Source: Planotetraspora silvatica | GTDB taxonomy: Bacteria > Actinomycetota > Actinomycetes > Streptosporangiales > Streptosporangiaceae | NCBI RefSeq assembly: GCF_016863315.1 | Contig: NZ_BOOQ01000017.1 | Location: 1 to 64,000, forward strand | Direction: 5' to 3' | Length of the DNA stretch: 64,000 nucleotides | Shown here: piece after piece, positions 1 through 7,996 of the stretch | Layout of the letters: each line of letters opens with the position of its first letter | How positions within the stretch are numbered: position 1 is the first letter of the stretch | Made by a program: the position numbers and the translations under genes | The notes under the pieces: generated by a model | Databases searched by the model: none | Seen by the model: the letters and a program-made list of their open reading frames with translations, nothing else | What the model was told of the DNA's origin: nothing

Positions 1-1
1 G

Positions 2-892
2 TCGTCGTTCGCCACGATCGCGGGGCCGGCGGGTTACACGTTCAACCCGGCGACGGGCAACGCGGTGACGATCACGTTCGCGCAGACCTCGGCGCGCTAC
101 GTCCGCGTCAACATCACCGCCAACACCGGCTGGACCGCCGCGCAACTGTCCGAACTCGAGGTGTACGGCACGGCAGGCGGCGGCGGAGACACCGACACCC
201 AGGCGCCCACCGCACCCGGCAACCTCACGGTGGCGGGGAAGACGGCCACCAGTGTCTCGCTGACATGGTCGGCCTCGACGGACGACAAGGGCGTGACCGG
301 CTACCAGGTCCGAAGCGGCGGCGCGGTCGTGGCCTCGTCGACCGGCACATCCGCCACCGTCACGGGGCTGACGGCCGGCACGGCGTACAGCTTCACCGTG
401 ACCGCGCAGGACGCCGCGGGCAACACCTCGCCCGCCTCCAACACCGTCAACGTCACCACGGACGCCCAGGCGAACACCAACCTGGCCCGGGGCAAGGCCA
501 CGTCGGAGAGCAGCCACACGCAGAACTACGGCTCGGGGAACGCGGTCGACGGCGACGCGAACAGTTACTGGGAGAGCGCCAACAACGCGTTCCCGCAATG
601 GGTTCAGGTCGATCTCGGGTCGGCGGCGTCGATCGGGCGGGTCGTGCTGAAGTTGCCGCCGCAGTCGGCGTGGCAGACGCGGACGCAGACGTTGTCCGTG
701 CAGGGCAGCACGAACGGGTCGTCGTTCGCCACGATCGCCGGTTCGACGGGTTACTCGTTCAACCCGGCGACGGGCAACGCGGTGACGATCACGTTCGCGC
801 AGACGTCGGCGCGCTATGTGCGGCTGAACTTCACGGCCAACACGGGCTGGTCCGCCGCCCAGTTGTCGGAGTTCGAGGTGTATCCGGCGTAG
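2..892 (+). CDS. Secreted discoidin/FN3 domain protein, C-terminal part (5' end outside window)
   Basis: The reading frame is open from base 2 and ends with TAG at 890-892, so only the C-terminus is seen. Order: the last ~57 residues of an F5/8 type C (CBM32-like, discoidin) domain, a Gly-rich linker, a fibronectin type III domain (about residues 62-155, starting DTQAPTAPGNL) and a complete second F5/8 type C domain (starting NLARGKATS and ending FEVYPA). Such modules sit at the C-terminus of extracellular glycoside hydrolases and bind glycans; the catalytic part would lie upstream of the window. The two discoidin C-terminal halves are nearly identical in protein and DNA (1-168 and 718-885), a recent internal duplication. 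The enzyme class cannot be told from this piece. Confidence 0.85.
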   Translation, partial: SSFATIAGPAGYTFNPATGNAVTITFAQTSARYVRVNITANTGWTAAQLSELEVYGTAGGGGDTDTQAPTAPGNLTVAGKTATSVSLTWSASTDDKGVTGYQVRSGGAVVASSTGTSATVTGLTAGTAYSFTVTAQDAAGNTSPASNTVNVTTDAQANTNLARGKATSESSHTQNYGSGNAVDGDANSYWESANNAFPQWVQVDLGSAASIGRVVLKLPPQSAWQTRTQTLSVQGSTNGSSFATIAGSTGYSFNPATGNAVTITFAQTSARYVRLNFTANTGWSAAQLSEFEVYPA

Positions 893-898
893 TCCCCA

Positions 899-937
899 CG
901 GGCTCCGGCCGTACCCGCGAGGGACGGCCGGGGCCCG
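899..937 (+). terminator. Stem-loop after the discoidin gene
   Basis: CCGGCCGT (905-912) and ACGGCCGG (924-931) form a perfect 8-bp stem with an 11-base loop, and flanking GGGC/GCCC extend it. It starts a few bases after the stop codon. No U-tract follows, as is usual in high-GC actinomycetes. Confidence 0.5.
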
Positions 938-1081
938 CCACCCTTCGCGGCGCCGCGGGAACGGTGACGATTCGGTTGTTTCCCTCGACGCGTCGGAGGT
1001 TCTCATGATCGAATCTCCCCTGTCCGCTTTCTGGACCCCTCGCACGCGAAACGGCCCACCCCCCGCGACCGGGAGATCGTC

Positions 1082-1837
1082 ATGACCGCAGCGCTCGAGA
1101 TAGCCGGCCTGTCCAAGGCCTTCGGAGAGAAGGTGGCGGTCGATCACGTCGACCTGACCGTCCCCCAGGGCTCCTTCTACGGGCTGGTCGGCCAGAACGG
1201 AGCCGGCAAGACCACCACCCTGGCCATGGCCGTCGGCCTGCTCAGGCCCGACAGCGGGGGCGCCCGGATCTTCGGGGCCGACGTCTGGTCCGACCCGGAC
1301 ACGGCGAAGACGCTCGTAGGCGTGCTCCCCGACGGCCTGGCCATGCCGGAACGCCTGACGGGACGCGAGGTCCTGACCTACCTGGGCCTGCTGCGCGGTC
1401 TGTCCAAGGACGTGGTGGCGGAGCGGGCGGGCGAGCTGCTGGAGGTCCTCGAGCTCGACTCGGCGGAGAACACCCTGGTGATCGAATACTCCACCGGGAT
1501 GCGCAAGAAGATCGGGCTGGCGACCGCGCTGCTGCACGCGCCGCGGCTGCTGGTGCTGGATGAGCCCTTCGAGGCCGTCGATCCCGTCTCCGCGACGACG
1601 ATCAAGGGGATCCTCCGCGGTTTCGTCGCCGGCGGGGGCTCGGTCGTGTTGTCCAGCCACGTCATGGCCCTCGTCGAACAGCTCTGCGACCACGTCGCGG
1701 TCATCGACCAGGGCAGGGTCGCCGCCGCGGGCACGCTGGACGAGGTCCGGGGCGCGGGCCCGCTCGAGGACGCCTTCGTCGAGCTCGTGGGCGCGTCCGG
1801 CGCCGGCGCGAAGGGGTTGTCATGGCTGTCGCGATGA
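1082..1837 (+). CDS. ABC transporter ATP-binding protein
   Basis: 251-residue nucleotide-binding subunit of an ABC-2 type exporter, at the inner membrane face. Walker A is GQNGAGKT (residues 37-44) and Walker B is LLVLDEP (about 156-162). The signature motif is the divergent YSTGMRKK (136-143) found in many ABC-2 exporters instead of LSGGQ. ATG at 1082 is preceded by GGGAGA at about 1071-1076. The permease gene starts inside its 3' end (16-base overlap), so the two are co-translated. The substrate cannot be predicted. Confidence 0.9.
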   Translation: MTAALEIAGLSKAFGEKVAVDHVDLTVPQGSFYGLVGQNGAGKTTTLAMAVGLLRPDSGGARIFGADVWSDPDTAKTLVGVLPDGLAMPERLTGREVLTYLGLLRGLSKDVVAERAGELLEVLELDSAENTLVIEYSTGMRKKIGLATALLHAPRLLVLDEPFEAVDPVSATTIKGILRGFVAGGGSVVLSSHVMALVEQLCDHVAVIDQGRVAAAGTLDEVRGAGPLEDAFVELVGASGAGAKGLSWLSR

Positions 1838-3660
1838 CCATGGCGGCCATGAAGATGGCCGTCCTGCGCAACTCGATGAACAGCCAGAAGGCCGGCCTCG
1901 TCGTCGCAGGAGCCGTGCTCGGGCTCATCCTGGCCGGTGGCACCATCGCCGTCGCGTTCGTCGGCGATCCGAACGTGGGCTCGGTCACCGGGTGGCACAC
2001 CGGCGACATGCTGGCCGCCGCGTACGCGGTCTGGATGCTCGGCTGGATCTTCGGGCCGGTCTTCATCGGAGGCGGCGACGAGACCCTGCGCCCCGAATAC
2101 TTCACCCTTGTCGGGCTGCGGCCCCGGCGCCTCGCGTTCGGGCTGCTCACCGCATCCTTCATCGGAGTCGCTCCGGTGGTCAGCCTGGTGGCCCTGGCCG
2201 CACTCGTGGTCTTCGGCGTGCGCCTCGGCTCGGCGGCCTCGGTGCTGATCGCGCTCCCGGCGATGCTGCTGTCGCTGGTGGTCTTCGTCCTGCTGTCCCG
2301 CGTCGCGACCGCCGTCATGGGCCTGGCGCTGCGGTCGCGGGTCGGCGCGATCGCCGCGGGGCTCAGCAACGGCGTGATCCTCGCCGCGCTCGGTCAGGGC
2401 TGGGTCTTCTTCGTGGCCTTCCAGCAGGTGGGTGGGATTCCGCCCACGGCGTCGGCCATCCTGCGGTACCTCCCGTCCGGCTGGGGCCTACTCGCCGTCG
2501 AGGCGGCCGCCGAAGGGGCGTGGCCGCGCTCGGCGGCCGCGCTCGGCGCGATGTGCCTGCTGATCGTGCTGCTGCTCGGCGCGTGGGCGGCGCTACTCAC
2601 CCGGCGCACCTCCGCGGCCCGGCCGTCCGTCCGCGGCAGGCGGCCGATGACGGCCGCGTCCGCGCAGGGCGCCGTCGTGGCCAAGGAGATGCGCACCTGG
2701 ACCCGCGACCTGGTGCGTAACCACCAGCTCACTTTCGCCCTGGCCTATGCCGTCTTCTTCACCTCGTGCATGCTCTTCATGGGCATGAACGGCCTGCTGC
2801 CGTACACGGGCGCGGTCTTCATCCTCATGGCGGGGGCGATGTCGGCCAACCTGTACGGCACGGACGGCACGGTCCTGTGGCTCACCCTGATGACGCCGGG
2901 GGCCTCCGAGGTCCGGGGCAGGCAGTGGGCGTGGCTGCTGACCGTCGGCCCGGTGGGCCTGGCGCTGACGGTCGCCGGCGCCGCGATCACAGGCGGCCCG
3001 TGGCCGCTGCCGCTCGCCCTGACGGCCGCCCTGCTCGGCGGCGGGGCGGGCATCGTCCCGCTGATCTCGGTCTACGCGCTCGTGCCCGGCATCGATCCGC
3101 ACCGACGGGGCGGCAACCCGCTGCGCTCCTCCGAGGACGACGGCTCGCTGACCGGCCTCGCCTACGCCGTGATCGGGCTGGGCGGGCTCACCGGCGTGCC
3201 CGCCGGATTGGTCGCCTCCTCCTACGGCTGGCCGGGAGTCGCGGTGGGGATCGCGACCGGGGCACTGTGCGTGTGGGGGTTGGGCGCGCTGGCCGAGAGC
3301 AGGCTGCGTTCCCACGGCCCCGAGTTGCTGCAGACGATGCGCACGGGCAAACGTGCGCAGTCCGCGTCGGCGAGGTGGAAGAAGTTCGACGACCTGCCGA
3401 AGCGCGACCAGATCATCGCGATCGTCGGCTGGTCGTTCGGCGCCATCCCGCTGTTCCCGCAGGGCATCGTCGCCGGCGTCATGAAGGCCAACGGCACGCG
3501 GGAGAAGAGCTGGTTCCTCGCCCTCCACGTCCCCGACCCGTGGGCCTGGCCGGTGGTCGTCTTCATGGTGCTGCTCGGCATCACCCTGTACGGCGGGGCG
3601 CTGTGGGTCTCCTACCGCCCCCGCCCGCGCGAGGAGGCGCTCCCCGCGGCGGCCGCCTGA
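1822..3660 (+). CDS. ABC-2 type transporter permease
   Basis: 612-residue polytopic membrane protein with roughly 12 hydrophobic segments (for example near residues 15-45, 60-80, 110-140, 150-180, 300-345 and at the C-terminus), the partner of the preceding ATPase. ATG 1822 is chosen because AAGGG at 1811-1815 lies six bases upstream; ATGs at 1834 (ATGA overlap), 1840 and 1849 are possible. A long hydrophilic stretch after residue ~430 precedes the last membrane helices. It looks like a two-half exporter permease fused into one chain. Substrate unknown. Confidence 0.82.
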   Translation: MAVAMTMAAMKMAVLRNSMNSQKAGLVVAGAVLGLILAGGTIAVAFVGDPNVGSVTGWHTGDMLAAAYAVWMLGWIFGPVFIGGGDETLRPEYFTLVGLRPRRLAFGLLTASFIGVAPVVSLVALAALVVFGVRLGSAASVLIALPAMLLSLVVFVLLSRVATAVMGLALRSRVGAIAAGLSNGVILAALGQGWVFFVAFQQVGGIPPTASAILRYLPSGWGLLAVEAAAEGAWPRSAAALGAMCLLIVLLLGAWAALLTRRTSAARPSVRGRRPMTAASAQGAVVAKEMRTWTRDLVRNHQLTFALAYAVFFTSCMLFMGMNGLLPYTGAVFILMAGAMSANLYGTDGTVLWLTLMTPGASEVRGRQWAWLLTVGPVGLALTVAGAAITGGPWPLPLALTAALLGGGAGIVPLISVYALVPGIDPHRRGGNPLRSSEDDGSLTGLAYAVIGLGGLTGVPAGLVASSYGWPGVAVGIATGALCVWGLGALAESRLRSHGPELLQTMRTGKRAQSASARWKKFDDLPKRDQIIAIVGWSFGAIPLFPQGIVAGVMKANGTREKSWFLALHVPDPWAWPVVVFMVLLGITLYGGALWVSYRPRPREEALPAAAA

Positions 3661-3676
3661 GCCGGCGCGGGCATGT

Positions 3677-3947
3677 TCAGACGGGTTGCTCGGCGATACG
3701 CTCGCCGAGCACCCGCAGCTGCTCGGCCGCGTGGCTGCCCTCCGCGGCGGTGAACACCAGGAGCCGCTGCGCCTCGCTCTCGCACACGAAGTTCTGGCAC
3801 TCGAGCTCGATGAGACCGAGCTCGGGATGCACGATCCGCTTGCTGTCGAGCCTGCGCACGGCCACCTCATGCCGATCCCACAGCCCGGCGAACTCCGCGC
3901 TCTCCCGGCGGAGCCGCTCGACCAGTTCCGTGGCGTACGGGTCGGCC
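3677..3947 (-). pseudogene. 3' fragment of an XRE/MmyB-type regulator
   Basis: The reverse strand encodes about 90 residues matching the C-terminal end of MmyB-type ligand-binding domains in pattern: DPYATELVERLR, then FAGLWDRHEV, a VRRLDSKRIVHPELG segment and QRLLVFTAAEGS. The N-terminal helix-turn-helix and most of the ligand domain are absent; upstream the DNA switches at about 3948 into an aldo/keto reductase fragment on the other strand. It is a truncated remnant, not a functional regulator. Recognition is from motif pattern only. Confidence 0.7.
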
Positions 3948-4197
3948 GCCCGCGAGCTGGGCATCGGCGTCACCGCGTACGGCATGCTCTCCCGGGGCCT
4001 GCTGTCAGGGCACTGGACGCCCGACCGGCACCTGACCGACCGGGACTTCCGGGGGATGACGCGACCGGCTCGGCGCGGCCTCCCTGGCTCTGAGCCCCGA
4101 GGCGCTGGCGCGCATCGAGGCCGCCGTCCCCGCCGGCGCGGCATCCGGAAACCGGTACGCCGACGCCATCCTCACGTCGATGGACAGCGAGCGGTGA
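3948..4197 (+). pseudogene. Aldo/keto reductase remnant (internally deleted, frameshifted)
   Basis: Two pieces of one aldo/keto reductase C-terminal region lie in different frames. Bases 3948-4060 encode ARELGIGVTAYGMLSRGLLS and go on to DFRGM. From about 4063, in another frame, the sequence reads RLGAASLALSPEALARIEAA and continues to a TGA at 4195-4197. In intact members these blocks are separated by roughly 50-60 residues carrying part of the cofactor site, so an internal deletion plus frameshift is inferred. No start or catalytic tetrad is present. It abuts the MmyB fragment, marking a recombination scar. Confidence 0.7.
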
Positions 4198-4213
4198 CGG
4201 GAATCGGCGATCG

Positions 4214-4417
4214 CTGGCCGTCCTCGATCCCACGGCCCAGGCATCCCTGATCGAAGCGCTCAGCAGAGAGTTCCCCTTGAGCAACGCCTCGTGCGACCCG
4301 CGTCTCCCCATGGACCGCGTACTGGAGCTCTATGCGGACGATGAGACCGCGCCGGTGGCCGCCCAGAACCCGCTCCTGCCCGTGGAGAAGATGCTGGAGA
4401 TACTCAACCTCCGATAA
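4214..4417 (+). pseudogene. C-terminal fragment resembling leucine-rich-repeat-variant (LRV) proteins
   Basis: An open frame ends in TAA at 4415-4417 and has no convincing start. It contains two repeats of the LRV pattern: CDPRLPMDRVLELYADDE and then QNPLLPVEKMLEIL, each with the (N/D)PxLPxxxxLxxL signature. LRV proteins are alpha-helical scaffolds of varied role. It directly follows two other truncated genes and is read as the third fragment in the scar; a very short functional protein cannot be excluded. Confidence 0.45.
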
Positions 4418-4537
4418 CCCGTTGGGGGTTGAGTCCCGCAATGTCCCCTTGTGGGGGGTGATGGCGCACAAGTCGACCAAAGTGTCTCCACGGAAGCGGG
4501 CGCACCACGGCCGCCGGGAAACCCGGCGCAGTCCAGC

Positions 4538-4557
4538 GTCCTGTCCCGGGACAGGAC
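4538..4557. repeat. Perfect 20-bp palindrome with adjoining inverted repeat
   Basis: GTCCTGTCCC (4538-4547) is followed directly by its exact reverse complement (4548-4557). Sharing its last base is a second inverted repeat, CTGAC-AC-GTCAG (4557-4568). Both lie just beyond the stop codon of the leftward Nudix gene. They could be a terminator, a protein-binding site or a recombination site. Confidence 0.5.
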
Positions 4558-4577
4558 TGACACGTCAGCGATCGGGG

Positions 4578-5072
4578 CTAAAGGCCGAGCGGCACCGGTC
4601 TGGTCGGAAGCCCGCTGGTGATCAGCGCCGCCAACGGGGTGGCGAGGTCGCGCGGCGAGAACAACTCGGAACCGCGGTAGTCGGCGATGTCCTGTAGCCC
4701 CCACCAGCGGAAGCCGTTGATGTTCTCGATGGCGAGCTCGTCGTCAGACATGGCTCCACGGGGATTGAACGATGAGGTGCGGACAAGGAAATAGTCGTTG
4801 ACCACGCCGTCGTACCCCGGCGCGTGTCCGGGTGCGGTGACCTGCTGGTGCCATACATGTGGTGGGTCGGTGGCGACCGCCAGGCCTATCTCTTCATGGA
4901 GCTCGCGGCGCAGCGCGGCGAGCGGCGTCTCGCCTCGCTCGATGCCTCCGCCGGGTGCGGCCCATACGACGGTGCCGGCCGGCTCTGGAATGGCGAAGCG
5001 GCACAGCAGGATGCGGTCGTCCTCATCGAGGACGATTGCGCGGACCGAGTGGCGCAGGTTCACCGAGGACAC
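4578..5072 (-). CDS. NUDIX hydrolase
   Basis: 164 residues with a complete Nudix box at residues 42-64 (G42, E48, R56, E57, E60, E61, G63 in GX5EX7REUXEEXGU spacing). Members hydrolyse nucleoside diphosphates linked to another moiety using Mg2+ bound by the REXXEE glutamates. The start is GTG at 5072 with frame and homology beginning at NLRHSVRAIV. Length and layout are those of a single-domain Nudix protein. Substrate unknown. It stands alone in the rearranged region and appears intact. Confidence 0.9.
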   Translation of the reverse strand: MSSVNLRHSVRAIVLDEDDRILLCRFAIPEPAGTVVWAAPGGGIERGETPLAALRRELHEEIGLAVATDPPHVWHQQVTAPGHAPGYDGVVNDYFLVRTSSFNPRGAMSDDELAIENINGFRWWGLQDIADYRGSELFSPRDLATPLAALITSGLPTRPVPLGL

Positions 5073-5320
5073 CCGGGCATGCTAGCCGCGTGAGATCGGC
5101 CTCCGGCCGTCTCGGTCAGAACCGCTGGAGATCGGCGGGGTTCCCGTCCACAACCGGTAGGGCGATCACGATCCGGTGATCCGACGGCGGTGATGCGCCC
5201 CGATGCCACGTACGTGGAGCAGACGGCCGACAGGCGGAAGTGCCCGCACTGCAAGGAGACCCTTGTACGGCGTGGTACGCCATACTTTGCGGTGTCTTGA
5301 TCCACAGGGGAAGGCTCCTG

Positions 5321-5803
5321 ATGCGTGGATTCGCTCTGGCCGTCGTGGTTACGGCACTCGTGGCCGGTTGCGTAGCGCCTGGCAACGGGGACTCGGCAAC
5401 GCCGACTCCAACAGCGCCGGCCAGTCCTTCTGGCACCGCACCGATCACAGCCGCCACGCTCGCTGAGCCGCCCGAGTTGGCCGATCTCACAGGTGTCGCC
5501 GGCGGGAAGATTCTTCTTCGGCATATCGATCCCACCGGGGAGCTCGTGGGCTGGGTCGGTGAGTTCAAGGCTCGTGGTGTGTACGAGGTTGTCGCTGACT
5601 GTGTCGGGGCCGTTGGTGATGTCACGTTCGAGGTGGACGGGGGCGCCCAGTCGACGGGAACGGTCCGGTGGACGGAGTCGTGTTCGAGCGGAATGACTGA
5701 TTACGAGAACGCGACCCTTCCCATGAAGGCGAAAACATACCAGCTGACCGTCAGGGTTCCAGCGGGTGCAAAGTGGGCCATTCTGGTCTCCCAGCCCTAT
5801 TAG
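5321..5803 (+). CDS. Predicted lipoprotein, unknown function
   Basis: 160 residues. The N-terminus (MRGFALAVVVTALVAGC) is a type II signal peptide with lipobox LVAGC and the lipidated Cys at residue 17, followed by a Thr/Pro/Ser-rich linker and a beta-rich domain of about 110 residues containing three more Cys. ATG 5321 has a GGGGAAGG ribosome site 6-7 bases upstream; upstream extensions would bury the signal peptide. Probably anchored to the outer face of the membrane. No family recognised. Confidence 0.75.
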   Translation: MRGFALAVVVTALVAGCVAPGNGDSATPTPTAPASPSGTAPITAATLAEPPELADLTGVAGGKILLRHIDPTGELVGWVGEFKARGVYEVVADCVGAVGDVTFEVDGGAQSTGTVRWTESCSSGMTDYENATLPMKAKTYQLTVRVPAGAKWAILVSQPY

Positions 5804-5805
5804 AT

Positions 5806-6305
5806 GGTCTTCTCCTAAGCGGTTGCTTGATTGCTCGTCGGGGAAATCAGAGTTCCGGGCAGACGTATTGCCGCACGGCCTTCATGATCAGCTTGTTCTT
5901 CGCCGTCCCGAAGCCTTCCGGGTGATCCGGCGTCGCGAACCGCTTCTCGGCCAGTTCCAGCAGCTTGGCGTCATCGGCCGAGCCCTTGATCGAGGTGCAC
6001 TGATCACGACCGCGGTCCCAGGCCCAGTCGGGGTTGTCGTCCCCGATCTCCGGATCGATAGCAGCCAACGCCTCGTAGTACTTCACATGCCTGGCCGAAT
6101 CCGGGTCCGACCGGATGCTCGGACCATCGAGAATCGCGGGAGCGGGCACCGGGTCTGTCTCATCAGCCCCACACGCGGACACCAACACGAGCGCAAGCAG
6201 GACAGGGGCCACGAGCGTGGGGGGCTTCATGGATCGCGACGATATCGCGTGGTCGGCCACCTGACCTCTGGGGCTGAACCAGAAAGCGGTGCGCCTCGCG
6301 CGCCC
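5806..6305. repeat. Segmental duplication, copy A (partner 10036-10516)
   Basis: About 500 bases containing the DUF732-like lipoprotein gene recur in direct orientation at 10036-10516, with scattered substitutions, a 19-base difference near the 3' side and one extra C in copy B. By eye identity is about 95 percent. The copies are 4.2 kb apart. Confidence 0.9.
5847..6230 (-). CDS. DUF732-like lipoprotein
   Basis: 127 residues starting at ATG 6230 (MKPPTLVAPVLLALVLVSAC), a lipoprotein signal with lipobox LVSAC. The mature part has the layout of small actinobacterial DUF732 proteins: a DSARHVKYYEAL helix, a Cys within DQCTSIKG and a C-terminal helix ending RQYVCPEL; the two Cys probably form a disulfide. 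Function unknown; such proteins are exported. The gene lies inside a segmental duplication, and its second copy (10077-10461) is frameshifted, so this is the functional copy. Confidence 0.72.
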   Translation of the reverse strand: MKPPTLVAPVLLALVLVSACGADETDPVPAPAILDGPSIRSDPDSARHVKYYEALAAIDPEIGDDNPDWAWDRGRDQCTSIKGSADDAKLLELAEKRFATPDHPEGFGTAKNKLIMKAVRQYVCPEL

Positions 6306-6400
6306 GGTGGCAGCGCACAGGCATGGCCGGGGCGCTCAGGCAGCGAGGAGGAGGAAGGGCATCGGATTAGAAGTGGAGCGATCATCGCGCCTTTTTGCCA

Positions 6401-6784
6401 TCACGCGACGCAGAACTCGTTGCCTTCTGGGTCGAGCATCACGACATGACCAAGCTGCTCACCGTAGGACTCCTCGCGGACAGCCGTTGCTCCGGCGACG
6501 ACCAGCTCGGCCACCTTCACACGGATGAGCTGCTCGCGCTCGGCCATGTCCCAGGGCGGCTCGCCTGCCACTCGGATGTCGATGTGCATCTTGTTCTTGG
6601 CTGTCTTGCCCTCCGGCACCCTGAGAAAGCCGATGGCAGGACCCATGCCGTTCGGATCGACGATGGAAGCACCATCTGGATCGTCGTAACCCGGCTCACT
6701 CACATACCCGAGCGCGCTCGCCCAGAACGCCGCTATCCCCTGTGGGTCGGCTGCATCACAACCAAGCGTCCAATGTGTCGCCAT
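6401..6784 (-). CDS. VOC-family (glyoxalase/bleomycin-resistance-like) protein
   Basis: 127 residues beginning MATHWTLGCDAADPQGIAAF, with the paired beta-alpha-beta-beta-beta modules of the vicinal oxygen chelate fold and the C-terminal signature VMLDPEGNEFCVA. The second repeat carries HVVMLDPEGNEF, with the usual metal-ligand His and Glu. Actinomycetes have many such small proteins (glyoxalase-like or drug-binding). The start ATG at 6784 is unambiguous. No co-directional partner; substrate unknown. Confidence 0.85.
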   Translation of the reverse strand: MATHWTLGCDAADPQGIAAFWASALGYVSEPGYDDPDGASIVDPNGMGPAIGFLRVPEGKTAKNKMHIDIRVAGEPPWDMAEREQLIRVKVAELVVAGATAVREESYGEQLGHVVMLDPEGNEFCVA

Positions 6785-6910
6785 GTCTGCAAGGTACCGC
6801 TGTGCACGCCCCGGCGATATGTGATCGATGAGATCACCGCCGGGACCATCCGCAACATGCCGGCACCCGCTCCGCCGGGAACCGCGAGCGGGTGGCCGGC
6901 CGTGCGCGGA

Positions 6911-7049
6911 TCAGGTGCCGAGCTTCTCGCGGCCGTGCGGGGCCTCCCAGTCGGCCTCGCGCGGTTCCACCTCGATGCGGACAGGGCCGTCGTTGACGAA
7001 GGAAGCGCCCTTGAAGTGGAAGGAGCCGAAGTCGGTGGTGTCCCGGAAG
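6911..7049 (-). pseudogene. Displaced 3' fragment of the glutathionyl-hydroquinone reductase gene
   Basis: Bases 6904-7049 match 12848-12993 without gaps, with 7 differences in 146 (95 percent). The encoded 45 residues are the C-terminal end of the GST-type reductase at 12855-13841, including its stop codon (TCA at 6911-6913). No upstream part of that gene is present. It is a duplicated remnant. Confidence 0.88.
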
Positions 7050-7084
7050 AGAGGAGGACGGGAGGGATCTGTAGAACCGTCGGC

Positions 7085-7876
7085 TTAAGCGTGGCGTCGC
7101 AGGATGGTCTCGGTTTGCTCGTCGGCAGGAAAGAACAGCTCGATTGACAGGTCGGACAGGGTGACGTCCATCGGGGTCCCGAATGTGCTCAGGACGGAGT
7201 ACATCGATAGTTCCTCGCCGTCGAGCTCAAGCCGCCATGACAGGACCGGGTCGTCCGCTTCGTCTGGGAAAAGGCTGCTCCAGGTGTGGCGCTCCGGGAC
7301 CGCGGGCCAGGTCGCGATCTCGTCGGCGAGCGCGGCAAGGCAGGGGTCTTGGGTCCGCACCACGGCCCGGTCGAGCCGGCGCAGCAGGTAGGCGGACCAT
7401 TGCGGGAGGTTTCGAGTACGGCCGGCGAGCCCGGCGGGGTGTAGGGCCATACGGAAAACGTTGGCCGGCACGCCGAGCACGTCCTCGGGGATGCCGGAGA
7501 CCAGCCGGAGCGCAGCGTGGTTGCTGAGCTGCACATTCCACCGCCGGTCCATTGCGATGCCGGGGAACGGGTCGTGCGTGTCCAGCAGCGCCTGCAACGA
7601 GGCCCGGACCCGGGAAAGAGCCGACTCGGTCAGGGGCGTTTCCGGATAGCGGGGAGCGTATCCGGCCGCCAGAAGCCAGTCGTTCCGCTCCCGCAGTGGC
7701 AGGTCCAGATGCTGGGCGATCTTCATCAGCACTTCGGGACTCGGCTTCGACTTGCCCAGCTCGACGAAGCTCAGGTGCCGGGGTGAGATGCCGATCTCAT
7801 GCGCCAGGTCCATCTGGCTGCGCCGGGCCAGCCCCCGTTGCCGGCGGATCAGGTGACCGATGTTCGTAACTGTCAC
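7085..7876 (-). CDS. XRE-family regulator with MmyB-type ligand-binding domain
   Basis: 263 residues. A helix-turn-helix at about residues 7-60 (QMDLAHEIGISPRHLSFVE) is followed by an MmyB-like domain with ALLDTHDPFPGIAMDRRWNV at about residue 95 and a C-terminal RLELDGEELSMYSVLSTFGT motif. These regulators act as homodimers, often beside an oxidoreductase they control. The start is GTG 7876. It diverges from the patatin gene across a 120-base gap, so it may regulate that gene, itself, or both. The 90-residue MmyB fragment at 3677-3947 is a different family member. Confidence 0.88.
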   Translation of the reverse strand: MTVTNIGHLIRRQRGLARRSQMDLAHEIGISPRHLSFVELGKSKPSPEVLMKIAQHLDLPLRERNDWLLAAGYAPRYPETPLTESALSRVRASLQALLDTHDPFPGIAMDRRWNVQLSNHAALRLVSGIPEDVLGVPANVFRMALHPAGLAGRTRNLPQWSAYLLRRLDRAVVRTQDPCLAALADEIATWPAVPERHTWSSLFPDEADDPVLSWRLELDGEELSMYSVLSTFGTPMDVTLSDLSIELFFPADEQTETILRRHA

Positions 7877-7996
7877 GAGACGTCACGATAGCCGGGGCGG
7901 CACGCGTCGAAACGAGTACCTGCCAGGTAGTCGCATCCGCGTCCACCAAGCGCGCAGGATGGCGACGTTCCCTCAACAAGAAGAGAAGGTGGAACG

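Noticed and set aside
5193-5300. 35-codon frame with a CPHC motif upstream of the lipoprotein
   Set aside because: Contains CPHCKETLVRRGTPYF and could be a zinc-ribbon fragment, but has one CxxC only, no ribosome site and no partner; too short to support.
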